Translations under genes and position numbers: made by a program
Origin: Enchytraeus crypticus
Taxonomy: Eukaryota > Annelida > Clitellata > Enchytraeida > Enchytraeidae
Length of the DNA stretch: 64,000 bases
Direction of reading: 5' to 3'
NCBI GenBank assembly: GCA_905160935.1
Contig: CAJHZI010000794.1
Location: 2,902,501 to 2,966,500, forward strand
Part shown: piece by piece, positions 35,537 to 47,586 of the stretch
Position numbering within the stretch: position 1 is the first letter of the stretch
Layout: each line of letters begins with the position of its first letter
The notes under the pieces: generated by a model
Database searches by the model: none
The model's input: only the letters and a program-made list of their open reading frames with translations
What the model was told of the DNA's origin: nothing

Positions 35537-36016
35537 AGGAGTTGCATTAATAGGTATTCATAATTCATATATCCAACTTGACTGATTAACTATTGACAAA
35601 TTAATTGATTAATTGATTGACAGTGTCGCAGGAAAATGTGCCGAGCAGTTTTGCTCCACTAAAAACCCAGTAGTCTTAAGAGCTTAACCGTTTTTGATCT
35701 TCTGCTTACGAACAGTATTTGCCATCGACGTGTTTGTGTTGAGATCCTCATTTGCATGCCTGAAGATTATTGTCTAAATCATGTCAGCGTTTGAATTGGA
35801 AGAGCCAGATCGTGTTTAGCTCAGTATTTGTTCTTTACGCTGTGTATCGCATTAGCTGAATGTTTGCATACAAATCTCTATTGAATTGTGGTCACGCCAA
35901 TCTGTTTGCTGAACTAAAAATATGCGTGAAAATTGTAAATTCAGAAGATCGATCAGCAAACGAAACCCATCTCGATTCGCGCCCGACTAAATATATGAAT
36001 TGAACTAAATGCCAAA

Positions 36017-36285
36017 TTCCCCAAGTTTTGTCCGGGTTGTTTGAAGATTAGACCAGCTTGAGTCTGCAAGTGTCTTAGAAGGCGACTAATGCCCTAAGAT
36101 CCAAACTAACGTCAGAAAGGGCATTCGGTTGGTGAGCGCCTAGACCCCAAAATTGCTGCAAAGGTTTTCAAAACGAATACAAGGGATTGACTGGGACAGA
36201 GAGGAGTGAAAAAGGACTCTTCGTATCCCGACCCTAGTTAAACTGGGATTAAAGGGAAGACGATGATAACGACGATGATGAGTTA
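36017..36285 (+). mobile_element. LINE-3 type 3' end
   Basis: Same blocks as at 12.9 kb: CAAGTTTTGTCCGGGTTG, GTGTCTTAGAAGGCGACTA, AACGTCAGAAAGGGC, TCGTATCCCGACCCTAG, then an interrupted GAT/GAC tail. Confidence 0.75.
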
Positions 36286-37315
36286 AATGCTAAATAAGAT
36301 GCATTGTAAAATATCCAGAGTTTATGTGTTAGCTTGGAAGATAGAGTCTTTGAGAAAGTATATCGTTTCAAGTATGTGTTTAATTATTTTCTAAATAATA
36401 TATCAAAATATATATTTCCATTATTAGCTACAGTTAGTAAGCATGGAACACAGAGAGTACTATAAATGATACAAAGTGGCAAAACGATTCAATATCTGAG
36501 TTTTGAAAAAGATATCAAGCGCATTAAAATGCAAGACCTACCAGGAAATAAGCTGCTAGAATTAAATAGACTCCGACGAAATTGGAGAATCTGCAATTAA
36601 ACACAAATATAACAAATCAAATTCAAATTACAATGAGATGCTACGAATATTGTTTTTGAGTAAGGGACTATGTCAAGCACTTAAATACTTGCTCAAAAGA
36701 CAGCCATCAGGTTTTGAAGTAATTGAGTATAATTAGCCAAAGTAGTGATATCTAGTATTAGACCTACGTATAATATAAAAGTTCACAATTTATCACTAAT
36801 ATTAAAAAAGACAGCAACTTAAAGCAAAGTTTGACGTCTTTTTCCAAATCACAGGAATAATGCCTGAGCATTACAACAGAGTCGATCCGATGACTTCCTT
36901 GTTTTAAGTCCTTCAATTCCATCATCTTGAGGTTTGAGGACAAAATGAACACTTCTATGTGATTTACAGCAATTCTGATGAAAGGCTATTGAAGTCAATT
37001 ACACATATTTCGTGTTATAATTCTAACTGCGTGTATAATATACTTGGACAGAAAGTCACTTGCAATTGTAAATTGTAATGAGGAAGTTTTGCGATGCATA
37101 TGAAAAAGAATACGATTGAAATTGTGATCTAAGTTAGTCATATTGCTTTTGATGCTCAACTGACGAGTATGGCATATTTGTCTAATATTTAATTCGCATC
37201 TATATTAAAGCCCTTTTGATGTTTAACTAGCCAAAAGTTACTGAATCATATCCAGTCTAAGTCATACTGTTAGATATTATTAATGAGTAAGGTTAACTAG
37301 TTAAACTGAGCTAAT
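36286..37315. other. no feature recognised
   Basis: AT-rich, no repeat or coding signal seen. Confidence 0.5.
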
Positions 37316-37344
37316 AATTATGGCAACGATAAGTTGCCATAATT
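37316..37344. repeat. perfect 12-bp hairpin
   Basis: AATTATGGCAAC, loop GATAA, GTTGCCATAATT. Confidence 0.85.
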
Positions 37345-37704
37345 GTTGGCATCAGAAGAAGGGATGACGTCTTAATATACCTACGAACCTAAAAGCGTTA
37401 GAATGTTATTAAGATCAGTGGCAAGAAAATTAGAAATGTAAAAATATTTACCAGCAACGACGGTATTGATTAAATTTGTTAAGAATCTCAAATAAAAGCC
37501 ATGAAGACAATAACTAGAATTTAACACCGATAGGTTATTTCATGACGTTTAGAAATGCAAGTCACTAGCAAAATATAGCGATAAAGTCTAGGAAAGTCCG
37601 CTTAATAAAATTGAAAATGACAAGATGCAAGTCATTTGACTAGACTCGACAAAGAAAATATATTTACATATTTTAATTATTGCAGGAACGGTAAGGAATA
37701 AAAA

Positions 37705-37975
37705 TTATGCTGACACGATAAGCTGGAAAAGACTAGGGAATCTTGATACTTCTAGATTAAGTTCGTGGGTTCGAATCCCAGCCGCGCTGATCTGAGAGTA
37801 AAATCTCCGACATTCACAGGACTGGTTATACGGAAAATATACTAAATTACCTAAAGGCTTAAACATGTTAAAGGTGATATATATATCAACATAGTTGATC
37901 ATTTGGCTTTAAAGCGTGTTGAAGACATAGTTGATCATTTCACTATAACGCTTGTTTGTTATTATTAAGACGACG
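37705..37975 (+). mobile_element. SINE-C copy with duplicated tail
   Basis: B box GGTTCGAATCCC at 37769, then CCGCGCTGATCTGAGAG, AAATCTCCGACATTCAC, the TTATACGGAAAAT block and GATATATATATCAACATAG. The terminal unit ACATAGTTGATCATTT occurs twice (about 37889 and 37927). The A box is decayed. Confidence 0.8.
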
Positions 37976-38219
37976 ATGACAGGCAATGTGAAAATACTTA
38001 CAGTTTATGACGACAATGACTAGATAGAAATGACGACTCGGCAATTAATACTGTGCATCCCATAACCAGATTAGTAACAAAGGTTGAGTGACCCTACGCA
38101 CACTGACCAATCCAGCAGGTCAGTGTCCAGTTCATACATCGCTGAGGGTAACCACTCTTTTTGAAATCCTTCTCCAAAGCAGTCAAAGATCCAAATTCTT
38201 TTGGAATCAAGTATTGAAG

Positions 38220-38300
38220 CTCGATGATAAATATACGATCCTTGCCCGATGATAAATATACGATCCTTGCCCGATGATAAATACACGATCCTTGCCTTGT
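38220..38300. repeat. 25-bp minisatellite, three copies
   Basis: GATGATAAATATACGATCCT plus TGCCC, three nearly identical units. Confidence 0.88.
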
Positions 38301-39274
38301 AGATTCTAGAAGTCACAAGCTGAAATCATTCTGAGTAACCTAGTGTCTAATAAATATTGCTTATATCTCGTTCTGAAATCTCTCCACTGATATATTTCTT
38401 TAGTTGCTATTATCCGAAGAAACGTTCTAGCTAAGGGTGGTAAGAGGTAGGTTAACTAATAAAAACACTTTCAGACTTCTTAATTACTAACTATTTGTAC
38501 TCCTAACGACTGCGTCAGTGATAATTTAAGGAAGTGTCCACTGTTAAATTACACTATTCTTTTCAGTTATTCAGATCCCTTGAGACAGTGATGTAGAGGT
38601 ATTTCTATACGCTTTTTACCGATGTTTCTCAAAAGCATTTTACTAAGGACATTAAAGACGTTTAGTTATATAATTATCTAGCTCGATAACATACCCTAAA
38701 TATCCTCCTGCCTTTTCTAGGTAACGTTTAAATCGATCTTGTTGTTTCTGTGTCGCGCGTTTCGGTTGCTTGAAGTGTGACCTGTGTGTAAGAGCAATAG
38801 GCTATATATTAAATGAAATGTAGGCCTAGGCTGCCAGTAGAAAGGCATGTGTAAAGAGAGCCGAGCGATATTTGAATAGGCTGTGATATTTATAAACACC
38901 ACTCCCTCAACTAATAGCCCTACAAGCATGCGTAGTAGGAGACCAAGTCAAAATTCTTGATTAGTTGTAATATAACGACGTAAATCAATTTTAATTTTGT
39001 ATCTACGATTTTATTTTTGGTTTAAGTCCGTTTAAGAATTTCATCAAAATTTCATGCAGTAAGGAACAATAAGAAGAATTAAAGAGGGTAAGTAGCTACC
39101 CTTATTAAAATTTTAAACCCCCCTCCCTTCTCCTCCCCCTAACACCCCTTGCACCCCGTTCTTCATGGTTACTCATACTGAGCAGGTGTGTCTGGGAACT
39201 CATGATAAAATAACTCGAAAATAATAATAAAATAAAATAACTCTTTACTTAATGAGTACTTTTCTTTCATGAGA
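38301..39274. other. no feature recognised
   Basis: AT-rich. A C-rich run lies at 39117-39158. Confidence 0.5.
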
Positions 39275-39345
39275 TCTGAGACAGTCTATTCGTATCCCGA
39301 CCCTAGTTAAACTGCGATTCAACGGAAGATGATGATGATGATGCA
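39275..39345 (+). mobile_element. LINE-3 type 3' end, terminal piece
   Basis: GAGACAGTCTATTCGTATCC, CGACCCTAGTTAAACTG and (GAT)n only. Confidence 0.7.
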
Positions 39346-39599
39346 TGAAATAATAAATAATAATATAATATAAGGAATGTAAAGAGCTTCCCAAGTGTAA
39401 TTGCCCAATGCCTTTTAAGACTATGAATGCTAAATTTTGTTATCATATTAGAAAGGAGAGAAGCAAAGTAGCTTACTGAATCTTGCTACTACAATGATGT
39501 CGGGATTTTTAATCCGTTGTATCTAAACCGGCGAGATGTCACTGCTAAAACAGTCAATAGTAAATAATCCATCTTCTGTTCAAATTTGAACTTTCATTG

Positions 39600-39600
39600 C

Positions 39601-39649
<49 letters not shown>

Positions 39650-39805
39650 TTCAGTGCACTGCCAAGTGGCAGGTTCAAGGCACATATTCATACTCAAAGT
39701 CTGTTTTCTCGCTCCATAAGTGCACTCCTTATATCAACATGTTAATCCTTCACAAAGTCTATGCCTTATCCATACCTTATGTAGCCTATAGCTTATAGCT
39801 TCATT
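39600..39805 (-). mobile_element. SINE-D, truncated, with a long (AG)n tail
   Basis: Plus strand shows (TC)n at 39605-39645, then CTTCAGTGCACTGCCAAGTG and the body up to the AGCCTATAGCTT block. The head and core are missing. Confidence 0.85.
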
Positions 39806-42439
39806 GTCTATATATTCGGATTATTCAAATAGGTTACTCTTTGACCTCTTTTGATTTGTATTTGTTAAAGCCTGCACAATTAGTTGTCGTTATTTCACAG
39901 AGTTTACGAATAATTAAATCTAGACAGAATTTTTTCACAATATTTCTTAAATCAATTTTCTCTTGAATTAGTCTCGTGACCTTCTAAAAAGGTTTTTGTG
40001 CAAAGATTGAATAAAAAAATAAAGGAAGACAGTACAAAGAATTAATGAATTCCCTAATTGCGACATCTATGAAATAACTTCAAACCTAATTCACCGAAGC
40101 TAAGGATAGAATTCATGCCCTTAGTTAATTGCGTATGTAGTCTATAAAATACTGAGTTGACGTTTATTATACAGTATATAAAGTAGTCAGCTAACAGTAC
40201 ATCCTTTTAGTAGCTTTTACAGGCAGCCATGAATCCGACAAATTTTACTCAAATTTCATAATTCGGATTTCCTATAGCTTTCAATTTAATAAGTAAAACA
40301 CCTTTTAATTAAGTTTGTAGGCCCTATTTGCACACATTTGCTCAACACTTCAAAACTAAAATAGTGTTAAATTGGCTGTTAACACCATAAGTAACATTTG
40401 TTACTTGCTGTTACATTAATCTCTGTGACGGTAGCTCGAGTATGTCGAGTATGAAGAGAAGCCTTGTGCTTCTGAACATTGACGTTAAACACACTACAAC
40501 CTACTTCAAATCTTCGTCATTTCTCATCGACATGCGGATAGACTGAAGAGAACGCTAACTTCGTTTGATGTATACTGTATATTCTTCAAACAAAAAACTG
40601 GAATTATCTAATTCCATCTAAAACTACTCACTTACTTTATATAACACAAACTAGACAAGCTGGTCTCCATACAATTGCAATATTTCTCACTCGTAACTTT
40701 CGTAACTAAATTGATCCGCTATTTAAAGGCAACAGGCACGCAGACGCAGGCATAGAGAGGAAGGCACAGGCAGACATAGAGACACGGATAGGTGCAGAGA
40801 AAAGGTGCCGACAGAAGGGTGAACTGCATCGCGATGTTGTGAGGTGAGACACACACGTAGATTAGTTAATAGATTTCAGTAAGAGTTACATGGGGTTCTC
40901 TTCCCCGATAATATAAGAGTGGGTTCCTCTCTATAAAATAGAGTAAAGGGGTTTCTTTTCCCGATTTCAAAATAAAAGTAAAATGTAGTTACCCCCGAGA
41001 AAATAAGGGCAAAGGAAAAAATAGATCAACGTCATCTCTTTCGCAAAGTACAACCTATTACAAGGAAGTGGATATTCATTGTAATATCCAGCACTTTCAA
41101 TACTACTCGATTAAACAATTCTCTAATGTTTGCCTTGTATGTAGCTTTGTAAACTATTAAGTGCAATTAGGTTTATTATGAATAATTATACTACTGGAAT
41201 GCTTTTAGAATCAACCATAAAACAGAAAGTTGCCTTTAATGTTTTCTGTAGTAATTATAATATTTATAAATATTATTATATTAATTAATATTAACAATAT
41301 CCATTGCCAAATCAATTGAGAAAATAACTATATTTGATTTTTATTGCAAATGATATGATCTCTTTATATTCCAAGGGTGACGTTATGTTATCAGGGAGCT
41401 TAAATAATAATATTAACACACCTAATTGCTCTGAATTGTTTGGACGATATTAAGAACGAAGCGTTCTGCTCGGTGTTGACAAATTTTCGTTATAGGTCTA
41501 AACGTGGAAAAACGTCTTTAAAAGAACAAAAGAGCAAAAGTGTCTATGCCGAATTTAGAAAACTGGAGACAAAAATTCAAAACTGAGGCCCAGACGGCAA
41601 AAGGTCGACAGAGGAGAAACATATATTTTGGAGATGGCGTGAGATAATATAAAAAGTGAATTCTAATTTCGAAGATTGGTGACAAAGGATTTTAGCACAG
41701 TTTAGCGTCACGCCCATACGGCACTAAGTTGCCCCTTGCGGTGGCAACAGAATAAAACCAATAATATAATTAATTAACATGAAATAAGATCACTTCTTAC
41801 ATCGCCTTCTATTTGAATGCACGTCTACTGTTCCCAATATCCTATTGGCTTAAGCCATTGAACAGTGTAATTAAATGCATTTTCTAATGAATAGCATTTT
41901 ATGATTGAAATTTGTTCAATGTATGATCGAGTCATACTCATATTTTTAATGTACGAGGTACTTACCATGTATCACGATAATGATATTAAATTTCTAAGAA
42001 GTGACATGTGAGACTTTGGTTAATACAATGTCACTAAATTGAATACAGTCGTAGTGTTAACATAGGAATACCAATTCGCGTCTTCGCCTAGTACTGTTTG
42101 AAATAAAAGTGACTTTCAGCTGACGATATTACTGGAAATCAATTCAATACCTGGAAAAATAATTTTTTATTCTAAGGTTCTCAGTTTACATACAGCTACT
42201 AGCAATTCAATAACGGCATATATTATAGTCCCTATTAACACTGACTAACCCCTAAACATCACCTAAACATGACCACAACTTACTCCACCCCTAATAGACC
42301 CCTAATCTTGAACGAGCTTAAAATAAATAATAGATGTAAATTTAGCATGGTGGATGGCATCAAGCCAGGATTTTAAAATAACTCATAAATATATTAAGCT
42401 AATTTTATTATTCTTTTATTTATTACATGCCGACTTGCT
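39806..42439. other. no feature recognised
   Basis: 2.6 kb with no repeat family I can name. 40740-40990 is purine-rich with CAGGCA/CAGACA units and three GGTTCC/TTTCCCGAT-like blocks (40890-40970). Confidence 0.5.
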
Positions 42440-42570
42440 TGCTAGCAAGTTGTTCGGTTTGTTCGAAAGTGGATCAGTAGATTCAGGGCTCAAATCCAGC
42501 GTTCTCTCCGGCACTGACGTGCTATTCGAGTAGGAAACTGACGTTAAACTTGACTTTAGCATTTAGCTTT
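42440..42570 (+). mobile_element. SINE-A variant
   Basis: Same variant body as at 20570 (CACTGACGTGCTATTCGAGT, then AGGAAACTGACGTTAAAC), with a decayed head and the B box GGCTCAAATCC. Confidence 0.7.
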
Positions 42571-42717
42571 CTTACAAATTAGGATAGTATTAAATTCACT
42601 TTCATAGCGAACATTTGAATATTAGACACGCATATTAATATAAAATAAGTAATAAATAAAACTCATAGTACTTTTAAGCTATTGCATCATTAATTCTAGT
42701 TAATTTGTAGCCATTCT

Positions 42718-42810
42718 ATACAGTGGTCAGCAAAATAGCACTTTCAAAGTGTATATTTCTACTTGAATCTGCTTCCGATTTGAGTAAGACACAATCCATC
42801 GATTTCAATT
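42718..42810 (-). mobile_element. possible ancient SINE-D fragment
   Basis: Weak match to the tail-proximal half in reverse (AAAGTGTATATTTCTACTTG, then an AATCTGCTTCC-like block). Low similarity. Confidence 0.3.
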
Positions 42811-44248
42811 TAACTTAGGATTTATCAGTTATCCCCTGAAGATTTATTTCTCTCGCATTCACCTTCTGTGATAAAGAAAGGACCTATTTGTTTCTCTGTG
42901 ATGGAATGCTGGTCTAATACAAGAAAAATTAGAAAATCTCAGATAAACTCAGTTATAAGTTGCATACAAGGGAAGCAGAAACATGTGTTCTGAACTCCAT
43001 AATGTTTAAATGTATATAAATTAAGACAATCTCCGATATCCTTTTGATAAAAAATTAAAAGTGACAAATTAATGTAATATAATTGCTAATATCGACTTTT
43101 CTGTAACTTTACTTGTATTGCGGATGCCTACGGCTGCACTCATCGTGACTTTAGCGACACAATTTGTTTGCACACTGCAAGTTTCAAAGGGCGTGAGTAT
43201 CACCGCTTTTGATCTATATTTGGTAATTAGGTCTCTATTCCAGTGGAATTTATTATTCCAGGTATTGTCATGTCAGATGATTCACGATTCACAAGGCAAA
43301 ACGGTACAGTCATTTAATGAAAAGTTTAAATTCAATTTAATTCAATTCAGTTCAATTTAAACAAAATAAAACGTAAGTTACTTGGATCCTGCATTTGTTA
43401 AATATTAAAGGACTAGGTAATACACAAAAAGTTATTTAAAGCGACTTTTTGTGTATACTGTACACTGTATAGCTTTACGTATTTTGCAGCTAAAACGAAA
43501 ACAATAATGAAATGTTCAAGGCCGAAAAAGATGTAACAAAATAACAGCACGCATGATTGCAGCATAAAGTATTTTAAAAAGTAAAAAAGAATTTTTAAAA
43601 TCTAAACACGAGAAATAAAATAAAGAGGAGCAAATAGTAATAAACTCAATAATATAAACTTTTAAAACCATACTAGCTGTTAAACTATTCCTAAGCTACA
43701 ATGGTTTAATTCCTGTAAAATATTTGTAATTAACTATAATTTGTGCACTGCAACTTGACATCTTCACAAATGATAAGAATTGTAAAATACCTCCATGCCT
43801 ATCAAGAATAACACATTTTTTAAATAACATATAAACAAGCACTTAATTGAACAAAATAAATATTATTAAAATGTAAGTTAGTATTAGAAAGTTAGTAAAA
43901 CTTAATTAGCTTTTATTTCTAAATCGCAACATATAATATGTAGGCCTACGTAATGTAAATAAATAACAAGTATTAAAATATGCAAGCAGTCTATATTTTT
44001 ATGCATTTAGTCGCACTTATTTTCATCAGATTTCCCTGGAATATATTACAATACTTAAAGAAGCAATTGTTTTCAAACGAATGTAATGGCAGTCAAAAAA
44101 ATTCTTTAAATTATTACTGATCTCCGGGCTGTTGCAGAATTGAACAAACGTTTTCTGAGAAGGCTTTAAAAGGCGGTTAAGTTAGAAATGATGAAAGCAA
44201 TGGTAAAGCCATCTAGAAGCAATATTTTCAAATTAAACATATACATAT
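42811..44248. other. no feature firmly recognised
   Basis: Contains a short hydrophobic open frame at 43124 followed by a splice-donor-like GTGAGTAT (see findings). Otherwise AT-rich. Confidence 0.4.
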
Positions 44249-44350
44249 AGGCTGCTTGATACCGAGATAACCTTTGTGATGGGGGCAACCTGTTGATTGA
44301 AGATTTGACTTTTAGTGAACATGAATTCGAATAGTAATATGAGCCTTGGA
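44249..44350 (+). mobile_element. possible ancient SINE-D fragment
   Basis: CTTTGTGATGGGGGCAACCT then GTTGATTGAAG and AATATGAGCCTTGGA follow the order of SINE-D blocks with many changes. Confidence 0.35.
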
Positions 44351-44384
44351 CATAGCATATACCAGAGCATTAGGAAATTCTATA

Positions 44385-44425
44385 TATATACATGTATATG
44401 TATGTATGTATATATATATATATGC

Positions 44426-44505
<80 letters not shown>

Positions 44506-44550
44506 TGGGAGAGAGAGGGAGGGAGAGAGAGAGAGAAAGAGGAGAACTAG
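44385..44550. repeat. compound (TA)n(GA)n microsatellite
   Basis: TATG/TA run to 44463, then GA run with GGGA interruptions. Confidence 0.95.
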
Positions 44551-45051
44551 AAAATAAGTTATAGTAAGTAACAGCAGTTTAATTCATATTAATTGTTTTT
44601 CAACTCATCAGCAAGAGGTGTAGATAGTGCATTTAAGTAGAATTGGGGCTCTGATAATCCTAATCCAGGGATTACTGATGAACTAACTCATAATAGCCCT
44701 TGTTTATTTGCTCAATGCACGAGTAGTTGCTTTAAGAATCGTAATATTCTGAAAAAATGAATGTTGAATTGTTTAAATTCTGAAACAGGTCGATATTAAA
44801 AGTTACTCCCTTCACATTTCTGGCCCAGGTAAATAGTTGAGGTATTATTATGTCTTATCCTTGGCAATCAGTGTCGTACGTTTTCAGCTCTTTCAAACCC
44901 TTAGTGAATTTTATTAGAAAATAAATTGTTATTATATTGTTCATCTCCACGGTAGATTATAGATCAAAAGAGTGATTGAATCTAGTGAGCTCATATTCGT
45001 TCCAAAATGAGCGATGCTCTTAAATCTACAGTGCTTATCAAGAAAGAAAGA

Positions 45052-45220
45052 GCGCCTTGGCTCCAGAAATTGTTACACAAATTTAAACGAATGGAAAAGT
45101 CTCAAATACGGGATTGGCTGGAGGTGTGGTGTAGGACAGAGAGGATTTGAGACAGTCTATTTGTATTCCGACCCTGGTTAAACTGGAATTCAAGGGAGGA
45201 TGATGATGATGGTGATGGTG
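45052..45220 (+). mobile_element. LINE-3 type 3' end, truncated
   Basis: Starts at GCGCCTTGGCTCCAGAAATT, then TGGAGGTGTGGTGTAGGACA, TTGTATTCCGACCCTGG and a GAT/GGT tail. Confidence 0.75.
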
Positions 45221-45322
45221 ATGCTTATGAAGAAAAACTTTTAAAAGTGTTTTGCAAATTATCTAAATATAGGCCTACATGCTTAATAGTTAGATGCAAA
45301 CTGGCATCTGCGTAATGGCAGG

Positions 45323-45760
45323 ATCTCTCTCTCTCTCTCTCTCTCTCTTAGTGCACTGCCTACTGGCAGATCCGTGGCATACAACGCCTTCACTCTCCTC
45401 TGTCTTCCACTTTCCTCTTCATTTCCACATATCAGTGGGTCTTTAAATCATCTAACATTCCTAATCTCGGCCTGGCTCTGACTCATTTTCCCTCAACTTT
45501 TCCTTCTATGTCCCCTTTTGGTTGACTTTCCTCATTAGAATATGTCCTATCCAACTCTTCTTCCTATTTCTTAATAAATTTATCAAATGTTTATCTCTAT
45601 CAACTCTCTCCAGAACGTTTGCATTTGTAACCTTTGAGTCCAGCTAAACCTTTCAATTATTCTCCATATCCACATTTCTAATGCCTCTAGTTTCCTAATA
45701 TCTTCCTTCCTTAAGGTCCATGTTTCACATCCATATAATAGCATGTTGATATACTATTCT
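45323..45760 (-). mobile_element. LINE-1 3' fragment
   Basis: Plus strand begins with (TC)n, then TTAGTGCACT and the hairpin CTGCCTACTGGCAG. On the minus strand degenerate coding runs up to the CETWTLRKEDI region near 45730. 5'-truncated. Confidence 0.82.
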
Positions 45761-45999
45761 TTCTTGGGGTTTATGCTTCTGACGAGGTGGGCCCTGTATG
45801 CCTCCTTCCGCTTAGATTAACATTTAATAGGTAGGGGCGTCATTCCCTGAGAAAATTATCCTGTTTACCCAAAATAAAAGAAAACCCACAAATAAAAATA
45901 ATTTTTTAAATTATATAATCTTTGAAAAGTAAAATATATATTTCAAATTATTATTATATATTATATAATTAATTATTATTCACCAATTCTACCTTGTAT

Positions 46000-46036
46000 G
46001 AGGAAACGGACGTTAAACCTTTATTATTATTATTAA
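46000..46036 (+). repeat. LINE-5 type short end with (TTA)n
   Basis: ATGAGGAAACGGACGTTAAA and CCTTTATTATTATTATT, nearly identical to 24776. Confidence 0.55.
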
Positions 46037-46519
46037 AATGATATAAAATGTCTGAAGTTGATTTGAATCACTAACAACGTTTTCTAGGTGTGGCAACAAT
46101 AAGAGCAATGCAGGAAATATCTTAACTATTTCACTTATTTAGCGAGATAGTTTCTTTTATGAAATGCTTACTGACCCGGCTATTTTCGTGGGTCGTTATT
46201 AAAATATCCTGCTATATTTACTCCTTAGTACAGACCTGGCATCTACGTCACTGTGTCAGGGCCTTGTTTTTAGTCGGAAAAACTTCATCCACACGGCAAA
46301 CATTTGGAATATTTCTAAGCTATACTCTAAGTGATTAGCCAACGGGTGTCAAAGCGTTGATAAATCCGAAGAAATGCTATATATGGTAAGGTATAGGTGC
46401 TGTATTACGGTTGTGTTTCATGTCGAGTGTTTTATTAATAGAGCGCTATAACCGCATGGATTAAGATAAAGTCTTACCTGAATTATTGAATTTTAAATAT
46501 TTATTGCATTTTACACATA

Positions 46520-46840
46520 TTATACACGCCTTTCTTCATTTTTAAAATTCCATACCTCTTCAAAGTAGTTCGCAGTGTGGATTTTGCAAAATTGAGAATA
46601 TAACCTACCGATAACTGCACGATATCGTAATTCGCTAATGATGCTGATTTGATAGTGAGGCATCAAAATTAAGATCAAATTTCTGCCCTTTAGAATAGTT
46701 GGTCCTCTATATTTTAGACTTGCAGTGTCTAGCCTCCTAAGCTGGTTGTGGCTTTCAGTAACTAAGCTAGATGGTGTGATTTGTTTGTTCACTAAGCGCA
46801 AATATGGCATTGCTCTTAGAACTTCGATTTCTAGGTACAA
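46520..46840 (-). other. unassigned 106-codon open frame
   Basis: A frame of 106 codons starting MYLEIEVLRAMPYL, longer than most here and not a simple repeat. I recognise no family. It could be remnant mobile-element coding or chance. Confidence 0.15.
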
Positions 46841-47173
46841 TTATAAATTGATGTCTTTATGCCGCTGAGGCAAGTTAATTTTAAATAGATTCATTATGGG
46901 GATTTAATTTCAAAAATACTTGAATAACTATATTTAAATCAATACGTTTAATTATGATTCTTAGCCGAAAAATCGAAATAATAACGTCTTTATATAAAAA
47001 TAAATCAAAGTTTTAAACTCCTTAAATCGTTGCTTTGAGTTGATTCAACGCATTGTATATTACGTATGTATTGCAATGTTGTCTATTTTACACTTCAAAT
47101 TCACATTCATCACCATCTTCATCTTCCCCAGAATTCCAGTTTAATTAAGGTCGAGATCAGAAAATTGTGTAGT

Positions 47174-47310
47174 AATTTCTGGAGACTAGGCACTCACCAA
47201 ATCGAATGCCCTTGTGGCGTTGGTTTGGATAGTAGTGCTTTGTCGCTTTATGGCAAGTGCAGTTCAAGATTGGTTTATTCTTCAGCAACCCGGGCACAAC
47301 CGGGTAAAAT
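47174..47310 (-). mobile_element. LINE-3 type 5' part of the repeat, reverse
   Basis: Plus strand ATTTCTGGAGACTAGGCACT, CACCAAATCGAATGCCC, GTTGGTTTGGAT and CAACCCGGGCACAACC mirror the first half of the plus-strand copies. The (GAT)n end is absent. Confidence 0.6.
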
Positions 47311-47586
47311 TTAATTTCACATCAATAACACAAAATAAACAACGAATGTGTCCAGGAAATTAAATCAGATTAAACACATTTTATAGTGAATTGATCATCC
47401 GAGATGATATCTATAAGATTTTTTTTAAATGTTTATATTCGTAGTCCAATTTTGATTAACGTTCAACTATTATATTAATAAAATCTGTAAAAGTCAGGGA
47501 TTCCAGTCTCTCGTTGGGAGTTAACCCTATCTATGTAAACATTAGATGTCAGTTATAGATACATTTTTTAACCACATGTTGATTAC

